Assembly (NCBI GenBank): GCA_025890175.1
Contig: JANPYM010000003.1
Span: 3,209,466-3,273,465 of the forward strand
Reading direction: 5' to 3'
DNA length: 64,000 nt
From: Ciborinia camelliae
Lineage: Eukaryota > Ascomycota > Leotiomycetes > Helotiales > Sclerotiniaceae
Below, piece after piece: positions 47,656-57,341 of the stretch. The position numbers were made by a program, and so were the translations under genes. The notes below the pieces were generated by a model. It ran no database searches. It saw only the letters and a list, made by a program, of their open reading frames with translations, and was not told where the DNA came from. Position 1 is the first letter of the stretch. Each line of letters starts with the position of its first letter.

Positions 47656-48817
47656 ATTAGGTACCCAATATAGACAGCGTAGATAGAGAGCCTTTCTTCG
47701 ATTCTGTGGGTTGGTACGGCAGGATCTGTACGGCAGGATCTGTATCTGCATTATCGGCTGTATAGATAGAATCAGGAATGGGAATTGGAATTGCTTTGGG
47801 TTTTTAGGTTTTTAGGGTTTCATCTTTTCATCTTTTCGTCTTTTTTTTATCTGCTTACCTAGTAGGTTGGATGGGTTGGATGGATTGGATGGATTGGATG
47901 GATTGGATGGATTGGATATCGGGGGTAAAGAAAGGTATGGGATGGCATGGTACGGGTTGGGTGTGAGGTTTGAATGGAGGGGATGGGATGTATGGATGGG
48001 CTTAACAATGAGTTGGAATTGCCAGGTTCCTACCTATAGGGACCTAGACCTAGGTATAGGGCTTCTGTAGATTGAATATTGATTTTGATTTTGGATTTTG
48101 GATTTTGATTGTTAAGCAGACCTGATTGTTAAGCAGATTGATGGATAGGTGTATTGAACACTGTAGGTACCTAGGTGGGGTATCCAGATATCGGACAAAA
48201 TACTAGGTAGATCTTGGAGTTGTAAAGAAATGGAATGGATAGATTGGAATGGATTGGATTATAGAAATGAAGATGAAGATAAAAATGAAAATGAAGATAC
48301 CCGTGTATACGGGTAGATGGATTGAGGTAATTGTACCAATACCATGGATATCACATCGGAGTATTGTACCTATCATGCCCATCATCCGTCCAATAATAGA
48401 ATTTAAGGTACCCGGGCCGGGTATCAAATGTGTATTCGTACCCGAAAATTCAGCCTTGTGCTTGGTGTCTGTACTAGGTAACTACCCGATGGACTCATTA
48501 GTCATTCCGTCTTGAGGTTGAAGGTGAATGTGAATGTGGGGAAATTTTCTGCGAATTTTATTATTATTATTGATGATGATGGATTATTAATGATGGATTG
48601 ATGATGGATTATTATTGATGGTCCAAGCAAAAAGAAGGGGGATGGATGGATGTTACGTAATGGTTACTGGGATGGAGGAGAGATGTTTGTTTTGATTTTG
48701 GGTGACAGGGATAAGGGGATGGATTATGGAATTATGGAATTATTGATGGATGGATGGGTGGGTGGGAAAGGAGTGGAGGGAGTAAGAAAGGAGGGAGTAG
48801 TATTGATATTTACTTTG

Positions 48818-49083
48818 TACCGTATGATTCTTTTGATAGATATCTACCTCGTACTGTATGATTCTTTTGATAGATATCTACCTACCTCGTACTGTATGAT
48901 TCTTTTGATAGATATCTACCTCGTACTGTATGATTCTTTTGATAGATATCTACCTAGTACCTACCTCGTACTGTATGATTCTTTTGATAGATATCTACCT
49001 CGTACTGTATGATTCTTTTGATAGATATCTACCTACCTCGTACTGTATGATTCTTTTGATAGATATCTACCTCGTACCGTATG
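48818..49083. repeat. 33/37 bp minisatellite with higher-order spacing, seven copies
   Basis: The core GTATGATTCTTTTGATAGAT plus ATCTACCTCGTACT recurs seven times. Successive copies are spaced about 33, 37, 33, 45, 33 and 37 bp because an extra CTAC (once CTAGTACCTAC) is inserted in every second unit. The outermost copies carry GTACCG where inner ones carry GTACTG. The repeat sits 490 bp upstream of the ATG at 49571. The frame through it is a repeat artefact. Confidence 0.92.
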
Positions 49084-49570
49084 ACCGTAGTCATTGAAAC
49101 GTATGACAAGGATTCTCTTCACATACAGCCAATGGTACGGTAGCTAAGCTGACTATATAGAGAAATCATCAATTGAGACAATCTTTCTTCAAGAAACTTG
49201 ATTCGCATGCGCTATTAAAATCACGTGGTAGGCTAGGGCACGGACGACGTCAACTAATTTTAAGTGGCTGGATCTAATTTTTTCACTAAGCGAACAACTT
49301 TTCAAGCTAGCCTGACCCAGTAAGTTCTTGAATCTTTTTACCATCCGCGCTTCTTCCCGTTTCTCCAACTTTGACCCATCAACTTTTCAACATTCAACGT
49401 ACACCGTACAACTTCAAAATTCATCTTCCAGTAAAGAATTTTGATTCGCATACTGTTGAAAATTTATTTCAATCAAATCAACCTCTCAAATAAATTCAAT
49501 TCGCATTGTCGCACTTTCGCACTTTCACTTAATCGCGAGTCGCGACGCCGTCGCTGGATATTATCTCAAG

Positions 49571-52500
49571 ATGGTCGGAACACGCACACGCGCGCAAGGT
49601 GCCAGTCCAGGTGGCTTCAAACAACTTGAGGATATTCCCAAACCTGCACGCGGCAAGGGAAAGGGAAGAGGAAAGAAGATCAAGACCGAACCTGTCGAAG
49701 AACCTGTCGGGACCGAATCCGCCGATCCATTCATCACCACAGCTCCTCAAGACAACAATAATACAGAGTCGCAAAAGGCTCACTCACCTACCACAAATGA
49801 TTCCAGAACCAATTCTCCCGAATCACACTCCCCTTCTCCTACACCGGTCGATTCACGACTTGATTCGCGCTCGACCTCACCTCCTCCTAAAAATAATATC
49901 ACATCTAACGACGCGTCTTCGGACAACGACATCACTCATCAGGAGCAAGATGCAGAGCCTATTGCTCCTCTCGGATCCAACAGAAAGAGATCTCGAGTAG
50001 AAGAGCCATCCACTCACCAAAGTGTTGGCATTACAGACAGAGACGCGGAAGAAGTTCTTGACCTTGACGAGAGATCCAGCAAACGCACACGAATTGAGGA
50101 AAACGATGGCGTCGAAGATCTCGAAGTGGTTGTTGAAGCCGATGTTGAAGCTGAGGAATCTACCGAACCAGAGCCTGAACCCGAGAAGAAGTCAAGAGGC
50201 CGAGCTCGCAATCGCACAAAGAGATCTCCTAAGAAGTCTGCCACCAAGGCCCGTGGTCGCAAGCAAGATCCCGTTGTTTTTGATAGCAGCAGCTCCGACG
50301 AAGCGTTTGAGACGATGGTATCACCTTTACAATCTCGATCAAAGTCAGCATCAAAACAAACAGTCATCTCTTCACCACGCACTCCACGTACTCCACAAAA
50401 CAAACCAGGAAATTCCTCTGCCGAAGAGGATGAGCCCCAAGCCGGTCCATCCACCATTAGTCACCCCTCTTTCAAACTCGCACTACCTCCTCCAGACGTC
50501 CGTCCCGTTCCTCAAACCGAAATCAAAAAGCCAGCACCATCGCTTGCTGAGATTGGTCCTGACCCAGAACAACGCATGAAAGCTGCAGCAAAGCACTACG
50601 GATTCCCTCCTATCGCTCGAGCAGTTTCGTCATCGACAATCAAGCTTACACCAGGCATGGGAAAGACCGAGAGAATTCGTGAGATGCATATGCGAAAATA
50701 CTTCCCAGATCGAATCATCTCTCCAAGTAAAGGAAAGGAGGTTGCAAAGGAGGTTACCAAGGAAGCTACTCAGGACACCAATGATGTATGTTCCATCAGT
50801 CCGATCACCAACTTGTGCCATGATGCTGACATGATCCAGGTGGCTCAAACTGAGCGTAAGAAGATGACCGCTGTGGTTTCTTCCAGTGAGAATCTTTCCA
50901 AATCCGATGTTCCCTCTTCAACACGTCAATCTCCTCAGGATGGACTTACATTAACGGATCCTTATTTAGTAGCTGTGGCCAAAGCCTTCACTAATCACAA
51001 AGATAAGTCAAAGGTTATGCCAACTGTCGAACAGATTACGGCATTCCTTGATAACTTCGATTCTCAAAAGGCTTCATACAATGTCAGCGCGCAAATGGTT
51101 ACTGAACAGCCCACTCTCCCTCCGCAACCAAAAACTCCCAAAACCGCAGGCTTTGTTGTTCCTGGCTATGGAAGTGACGAAGATACAGTCATGTCGGATG
51201 AGAATGATGATGAGGATGCAGCAGAAGTCGCTGAGGAACCAAAGACACCCGAAGCACAGATTGCTCCAGAGCCAGAAGCAACCCCTCAAAGCAGCTGGTG
51301 GAACCCCATCTCTACCGTTGCCACGATGCTTACGAGCCCATTCCGTAAACAGCCCGTTCCTGCTCCGGCCCCCCGCCCCATCAAAAAGCTTGTCCCACCT
51401 CCATTCATCTTCAATCAACCAGCTCCCGCTCCTGCGGCTATTCCCCTCAAGCGTATGTCCAAATCCGACCGTAATCGCAACACTCGAAATAACGTTCAAG
51501 GTCGTCTCGGTGCTGGTTTTCAATCTGAACGTCGTCTTCGCCACAAGGATATCGAAAGAACACCAGCCCACAAGAGTGGCCTCCTCACCCCAGCTGAAGT
51601 CAAGGAAATTCACAGAGCGCAAGATGAATATGCTGCAAAGCACCAGAACAGGGGTCCCTTGATTGTAGCCAACCGAGACATTCATAAGGCTTCACGAGCA
51701 TCTCAGAGAAGCACCGTTACTGATCCTGTCGAGGAAGAAACTCAAGAACCTACATTTGTACATACACCAGCTAAAGTAGGTGACAAGCGTGACGCCGACG
51801 GTGCGCCGCGAAGCCCTAGCACACCACAACCATGGAATGAGTTCTTGAGCACAGGGGATTTTGAGGAAGAGGATTTTGGACCTAGATGGGTTCGATGTCC
51901 AAATGGCCTTTACATGCGAGCAAACGCCACTCTTAGGCAACTTGAATTCGGTGAAGTTATCGATCCTAATGATCCTCGTTTCGAAGATTATTATCGCGAT
52001 ATTGATGCCTTCCCAAAGCAAGACATCTACAAGCCAGCAGGTGTTCAGAATCCTCTCAACTCCGCCCAGCTTCTTGAGCAAGCCAATCTTCGTGCTCAGG
52101 GCGTTGCTGACATTCCAGCCGAGACTGAAAATGATTACACATATGTTACCGATGAACGCCAAAAGAGGTTAATCTTTTACCCAAGAAGTCCTTACAACAT
52201 GTTTGACGTTCCAGGTCGCAAACTCACTGCAAATCACATGGCAAACATAAAGCAAGGGCTCCCTCTTCTTAATCCTCGCGACGAATTTGGAATTGCTATC
52301 AAGGTACCTGCGTATGACAGCACAAGACTACCCCGTGATCAAAACAAACCCAACGTCTTTGAACAACTTCATGATTGGGACAAGAAACACTACTATAAGG
52401 ACGCCGTTGAAATGAAAGCAGGCAGAATCTTGGAGCCAAAACAATGGACCCAGACTCCTCCACCAAAACCCAAGCCTGGTAACGCCAAACTTCCCGGTAC

Positions 52501-52924
52501 CTTGGACAAAGCTCCAATGTCTGAGGCTGTACAACAGGCTATGAACAAAGCCAACAAGTATTTACCAGCAAAGAGCAGTGGTCTTCGAAACGTTTCCACC
52601 ATGAGCCCTCTCCAGGTTGAGCAGGACAAGGGTAAGGGGGTTGCGAGGGAACCTGTCCACCCCTTGAAAATGTTCGATTTCTCCGACGAAGCCCTGGGCT
52701 GGAAATGTGACCCTCTGGTCAAGGAACGTGTTTTGGAGCGCCTGGGTGAAGGATACATCCCAATCACACCGATGCCTGACCATATCTACTACGAGCATGA
52801 TGATCTTGAGCAGGGTGAAGTAGAGCAAGCAGTCGCTCGAGTATTCGCAGGACTCGATGCCAGAATGCTTGGCTCGGCGCATCATGGAATTATCCCAGAG
52901 AACGATGATGGGGTTACTTACTAA
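49571..52924 (+). CDS. Large nuclear-looking protein of unknown function, probably with one in-frame intron
   Basis: The open frame runs 1117 codons from ATG 49571. I do not recognise the family. The N-terminus is basic, with KGKGRGKK (AT-hook-like) and later SKRTRIEE and KKSRGRARNRTKRSPKKSAT, then acidic and Ser/Pro-rich disorder: a nuclear profile. A motif SSWWNPISTVATMLTSPFRK lies near residues 573-592 of the unspliced frame. A conserved-looking block follows near residues 635-700 (NVQGRLGAGF, RTPAHKSGLLTPAEVKEIHR). The C-terminal 350 residues look folded, with FGPRWVRCPNGLYMRANAT and IFYPRSPYNMFDVPGR. Positions 50786-50839 have GTATGT, GCTGAC and CAG and are 54 bp, so they are probably an intron; removing it gives 1099 residues. 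Not a known enzyme. Confidence 0.82.
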   Translation: MVGTRTRAQGASPGGFKQLEDIPKPARGKGKGRGKKIKTEPVEEPVGTESADPFITTAPQDNNNTESQKAHSPTTNDSRTNSPESHSPSPTPVDSRLDSRSTSPPPKNNITSNDASSDNDITHQEQDAEPIAPLGSNRKRSRVEEPSTHQSVGITDRDAEEVLDLDERSSKRTRIEENDGVEDLEVVVEADVEAEESTEPEPEPEKKSRGRARNRTKRSPKKSATKARGRKQDPVVFDSSSSDEAFETMVSPLQSRSKSASKQTVISSPRTPRTPQNKPGNSSAEEDEPQAGPSTISHPSFKLALPPPDVRPVPQTEIKKPAPSLAEIGPDPEQRMKAAAKHYGFPPIARAVSSSTIKLTPGMGKTERIREMHMRKYFPDRIISPSKGKEVAKEVTKEATQDTNDVCSISPITNLCHDADMIQVAQTERKKMTAVVSSSENLSKSDVPSSTRQSPQDGLTLTDPYLVAVAKAFTNHKDKSKVMPTVEQITAFLDNFDSQKASYNVSAQMVTEQPTLPPQPKTPKTAGFVVPGYGSDEDTVMSDENDDEDAAEVAEEPKTPEAQIAPEPEATPQSSWWNPISTVATMLTSPFRKQPVPAPAPRPIKKLVPPPFIFNQPAPAPAAIPLKRMSKSDRNRNTRNNVQGRLGAGFQSERRLRHKDIERTPAHKSGLLTPAEVKEIHRAQDEYAAKHQNRGPLIVANRDIHKASRASQRSTVTDPVEEETQEPTFVHTPAKVGDKRDADGAPRSPSTPQPWNEFLSTGDFEEEDFGPRWVRCPNGLYMRANATLRQLEFGEVIDPNDPRFEDYYRDIDAFPKQDIYKPAGVQNPLNSAQLLEQANLRAQGVADIPAETENDYTYVTDERQKRLIFYPRSPYNMFDVPGRKLTANHMANIKQGLPLLNPRDEFGIAIKVPAYDSTRLPRDQNKPNVFEQLHDWDKKHYYKDAVEMKAGRILEPKQWTQTPPPKPKPGNAKLPGTLDKAPMSEAVQQAMNKANKYLPAKSSGLRNVSTMSPLQVEQDKGKGVAREPVHPLKMFDFSDEALGWKCDPLVKERVLERLGEGYIPITPMPDHIYYEHDDLEQGEVEQAVARVFAGLDARMLGSAHHGIIPENDDGVTY

Positions 52925-53906
52925 TTGAAAACGCTCCTACTTTGGCTGCGGGGCTCTCCCTTGATGGTTCAAATCCATCAGGCATGTGAGTCGCCTTGAT
53001 ATTATTGTTTTGGCCCATCATCTCTGGTAACATTCTTGCGTTCTTTGTCTGGCTTACACTATCGGGTGCGTGGTAATGAGGGTGATGCCTCCCTTTGTTC
53101 GAGTTATTATTGTTCGAGTTATTATTGAATGTCTGGGATACGTTCGCATTTTTTCACAAGCCAGATGCGTGGGGTGCATACTCTGGCACCACACTTCTTT
53201 ACACAAAAGTTCTTGGTCTTTTTTGACACAATACCAGCCAGATGGTTTTTCTAACATCGGCACATTAATTTTATTTACATCACGTACATACTGATAGCGG
53301 GTTTTTCGAAAAATCACGGATACGATCATGATCTTTCAAAGCTGGACTTGGAGGTGGCTCCTTCTAACCCGCATTATGGCTTCTTCGACATACTTGGGCT
53401 TTTTCGCTGTTCACATACACGAGATTGAACATATCAGCATTATTTTCATATCTACAGCCTGCCATACATACGGCGAAATGCATTGGAAGAATGAGAACGA
53501 CCGTCATGGATTTCTCTAGGATATAGTTCCCCAGGATTAGGTCAGGATGGTGAGCTCCTAATACTTGATTTCTGCTGCTTATCCGACTTTCTGTGTTCCT
53601 TTCGGTATTATCGCTATGGAGGCTTCGTATCAGGATTATTATGCAACGATTGTTTGTTATATTGGATGGATGTCAGTGGTGACTGTTGGTTATAAGAATG
53701 AATTATGGCAGTGGAGTTGGTTTGTTTTATGGATGGATGATGACAGCGTCTTTTCCATTGCATGTATTGATGATTGCGAAGGTTGTTGAAGATATTAGAT
53801 CATGGTGCGTTCTGTGCATCCGTTCTTCTGTATTCCATTGTGGGGGCGTCTCCCCATGATGCGTCTGATTTTTTCCCTTGCGGGTTTTTCCTTGGTTCGA
53901 TGTCGC

Positions 53907-54028
53907 CATGTATGATGCGCCACTTGGGGAGCCCAAGTGCAGAGTGTTACCTACATGTAGCGGGCGTTGGATTTGGGTATGTGACGTTGAGACCCACATA
54001 TATGCTGCAGAGCTTGGGGAACCCAAGT
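53907..54028. repeat. Pair of 32 bp direct repeats with hairpin core, offset 90 bp
   Basis: Copies at 53907-53938 and 53997-54028 share CAT-TATG-TGC and the core CTTGGGGA-CCCAAGT. Each core can fold into a short hairpin (CTTGGG against CCCAAG). Function unknown. Confidence 0.6.
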
Positions 54029-55359
54029 ATCTTCTATATGGTGGGGTGGTGGATTGGGGAGTGAGTGGATCGTGCTTGTTGAAGTACGCAGTCTTGTTAC
54101 TGCATCTTTGTGATTGTATTGGAGTTTGCATTGGCAAGGAGTTGGCTTGTTTTGAGGAGATTTCAGCGTTCGCTGGACACAGTAGACCATGGGATTTTAC
54201 GTCTCAGAGCGCTACACACATGTTGTATCAGTATTGGTTTTTCGATTCAATTTAGCGTCGCATTGGGGTGGCGTTTGTGGCAGTTTTTCCCTTTCGGAAT
54301 GGGCATTTGGGATGGTCTGGGGCATGGCATGGCATGGCATTGGGTTCTGAGCATTTAGCATGGTTGGTGCGTGCATTTGGCATGGTGTTGCGTTAGCATC
54401 AAGCGATATCGATCATCTTAGAAGATACCACGAGACGCGAGAATGAGGATGAGAACGAGAATGATTTACACGCTCTCTCTCTCTCTCTCTCCCTCTCTGT
54501 TTTGAACTTGCACACTGGGTGGAGAGCATTCCGGGGAAGGAATTAAAAGAAGAGAAAGGGCCTGCCTGTCTGTCTGTCTGTATGGATGGCATGACATGAC
54601 ATGACATGACATGGTATGGCATGATGGAGTAGAGTACAATTTGTATAGGATCGTATAATGAATGAGTTGAAATAAAATCCCAAATTAAAAAAAAGACGCG
54701 ATTTGACTTGACTTGACTTGACTTGTGTGCCGTTTTTTGGTTTGGCTTGTGATGTGTGGTGAGGGGATGTGAGGGGTGTGATGGGGTGTGAGGGGGTGTG
54801 ATGGGGTGTGATGGGGTGATTTTTGATTTTTGATTTACAATCGCTGTGGCCCCGGGGAAATGGGAAAGGGAAAGAGAAAGGGAAAAGGTATTGTTGATTA
54901 CTCACTGGGTTTCCTGGGCTTTGTTTTGGCTTTGGAGTCTGGGCTTTGGAGTTTGGGCTTGGGAGGGAGGTTTTTGCTTTGAAGGTTTTTGCTTTGGGGG
55001 TTTTTATCATCTATCATCTATTATGATAGGGTGGGATGGGATGGTGGGGTGAGGTGGTTTTTATCATTTATTATTTATCATTTATTATGGTGGAGTGGGG
55101 TAGGGTAGGGTAGGGTAGGGTGAGATGGTTTTGATCGGTTGTAGGTATTCATGGAGTTGGATGAGAAATGGATGGATGATAAGAGATGAGAGATGATGGA
55201 TGGATGGATGAGAGAGATGGCCCCGGGGAAGAGAGTATGGATGATGATGTGGTATAGCTTGTGGTGTGGTGTGGTGTGGTGGTATAGATTGTGGGAGGGG
55301 GTGGGGGTGGATGGATGGATGATGGATAGATTAAAAGAGAAATGAAGATGGAAATTTGG

Positions 55360-55491
55360 AAAGGGAAAGGGAAAGGGAAAGGGAAAGGGAAAGGGAAAGG
55401 GAAAGGGAAAGGGAAAGGGAAAGGGAAAGGGAAAGGGAAAGGGAAAGGGAAAGGGAAAGGGAAAGGGAAAGGGAAAGGGAAAGGGAAAGGG
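55360..55491. repeat. Hexanucleotide array GGGAAA (~22 copies)
   Basis: A pure purine/pyrimidine mirror repeat of about 132 bp (plus strand GGGAAA, minus strand CCCTTT). Such tracts can form triplex (H-) DNA. The Ser-Leu repeat frame seen on the minus strand is not a gene. Confidence 0.95.
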
Positions 55492-56202
55492 ATCGATAAT
55501 GATATAATCTAAAACAAAGCTCGCTTCCTAATATTTTTATACATATATACATATATACATATATACATCGGCATTCTTGAAGGTTTAGTTTAGAGATCGA
55601 TGAATTTAGAATTTATATATCGTAGGCTGGCTGGCTGGCTGGCTGGCTGTTAAGAGGTGTGGGGGATGGATTGAGAGATATGGGAGATGGATTGAGAGAT
55701 ATGGGAGATGGAAGATGGAAGATGGAACGGTGTATTCTACTATAAGTAGGTAGGTACCTAGGGAGAAAATAAAGAATCGGGGTTTCTCGTGATAACGTAT
55801 TAGGGATCTATGGATTAGGTAGGTAGGTAGGTGGGTTTGTGGAAGTAGAAGTAGAAGTAGAAGTAGAAGCTTGGGTAGGTTTGGCTTGGGTAAGGTGAGG
55901 TAAGGTGAGGTAAGGTGAGGAAGGTGGTTTTGATCGGTTGTATGTGTGGAGTTGGATGGGAGATGGATGGGAGATGAGAGGATTTTGGTTCTTATATATA
56001 GAATTTGAATTGAATCCAAACGTTTCACGTTTTTACATGGGGATTTATTTATTTATTTATTTTACAGATTCCGAGGGTTGGATAGGTAGGTTCGCTTATT
56101 GATGGGGAGAACCTTTAATACTTTATACCACTTGGGAATTCGATCAAGACTTGACTAGAACTTACTTGGTGTCATCGCATCTGCTGTTGGGGCGAGTGTG
56201 CC

Positions 56203-56320
56203 TCATATGGATTTCATCGGATTTCATGTACAAAGACCTCGTGCTAGAATTTCCTAGGTGTTATATCTTCTGTCGCGAGGGCTCGTTCACTTCATATGGA
56301 TTTCACATATAAAGACCTAG
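56203..56320. repeat. Imperfect direct repeat TCATATGGATTTCA...AAAGACCT
   Basis: Two copies (about 56203-56240 and 56292-56319) share TCATATGGATTTCA and AAAGACCT; the first has an internal duplication of GATTTCAT. Possibly a remnant of an old tandem duplication. No function apparent. Confidence 0.5.
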
Positions 56321-57341
56321 GGTTGGTAATCTTGCCTTGACGAATTCTTAAGGTTCTCAGGCTTTCTATTTTTAGTCCGCTCTAGCATCATGTAATTGAT
56401 GATATCATACATTGTAGATTTGATGACTTGTGTGGTTGTTGAATCGAGCATACATCATTTTACACACACCTCACACCAATATTCCACAAATCACATACCG
56501 CATCCTTCGGCATCAGTGTCATGAATGCTTGAATATGCTCGAACATTAACACTGACATACCATCAGGATCCTAGAATAGAACTGTGGACAAATTGAAAGT
56601 CCCGAGAAAGGATCCGTGAATAGCTATATGCAGGTTTCTTTATTGTAGAATTCCAATCTCAAACAATTGTCAAAATAGTAATCAAACTCTTTATTCCCAA
56701 AGGAGCGTCATCGATACTACGAACAAAGAGTCACGCGGATGGAAATAGGAAAAGCTGAGCAATCGCTTTCCCCCGAAGACAAAGGGGGAGATATTTCGAG
56801 GTATTGGCAAACAAAGAACTTCAGGTGAGTTTTTGGGGTTGAATAGAAAATATCGTGTGAGGGGAGGACGATGGAGATGGAAATAAATATGTCCGGGGAT
56901 TATAAATAGTATTTGAAAGGTGGACTACCAGTGGCGACAAATAGAATTGATGCATAAAGGAAAAGAAAAAGATTCATAAAGAGGACTTAGTCACCGCCAT
57001 GTGCAGGTACAGCATGCAAAACAATAGCCAGGAATGAAGTGTTTGTGTTCGAGAATTCTTTTTCATCTAGCAAACACGAAGTTAATATAGCATTATTCAT
57101 ACTGACGGAGTTGAACACCAACTCGCACCTATTTCAGCAAAAAAAAAATCAAGTTTTGACACCGGGTTTCATCTCATAAAGTACGCATTATCCCGAGCTG
57201 AGAGTGTTTGAAAGGAGAAGAGAGTCAAGCAAACCCAACTAAACCATTATTTAAAGCCACAAACGATATCTTCTCATAACAAAACCCCAAGAGATTTCAA
57301 ACTTGAAAGCCAGGGTAAAATCTACTAAAGATCTATCTACC

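Larger units (their letters stand above)
46100..49570. other. Minisatellite-rich intergenic stretch
   Basis: After the kinase stop, the sequence is T/C-rich (46170-46310), then G-rich with GGGATGGGATAAGATGGGAT-like (46540-46680), AACGTTATGGAACGG-like (46700-46800) and GTGAGT-like (46890-46990) arrays. Other arrays include AGGAGATGGA (47120-47150) and TTGGATGGA (47865-47920); the larger ones are listed separately. The last 480 bp (49090-49570) are normal complexity and should hold the promoter of the next gene. No coding gene seen. Confidence 0.6.
52925..57341. other. Gene-free stretch, simple repeats
   Basis: Frames at 53070-54358 are scattered, short and without domains. From 54470 on there are CTCT runs (54474-54497), TGTCTGTC (54568-54580), ATGACATGAC (54585-54615), TTGACTTGACTTG (54705-54725), GTGTGATGGGGTG (54765-54822), GGTAGGGTAGGG (55098-55120), GGCTGGCT (55626-55648) and GAAGTAGAAGTA (55839-55868). 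The last kilobase (56300-57340) is normal complexity and should contain the promoter of the next gene. No coding region supported. Confidence 0.55.

Noticed and set aside
48650..49012. 120-codon open frame with YDSFDRYL repeats
   Set aside because: It follows directly from the 33 bp minisatellite unit; no start context, domain or conservation supports a protein.
47500..49090. CRISPR-like regular repeats
   Set aside because: The arrays are head-to-tail with little or no spacer; eukaryotic minisatellites explain them.
53054..54358. Several overlapping frames of 60-136 codons downstream of the large unknown gene
   Set aside because: Low similarity to any family, no coherent splice model and simple-sequence composition; left as non-coding.
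55098..55120. Telomere-like GGTAGGGTAGGG stretch
   Set aside because: The unit is GGTAG or TAGGG without the TTAGGG fungal telomere repeat, and it is short and internal.
55331..55552. Ser-Leu repeat frame on the minus strand
   Set aside because: Pure translation of the CCCTTT hexamer array.
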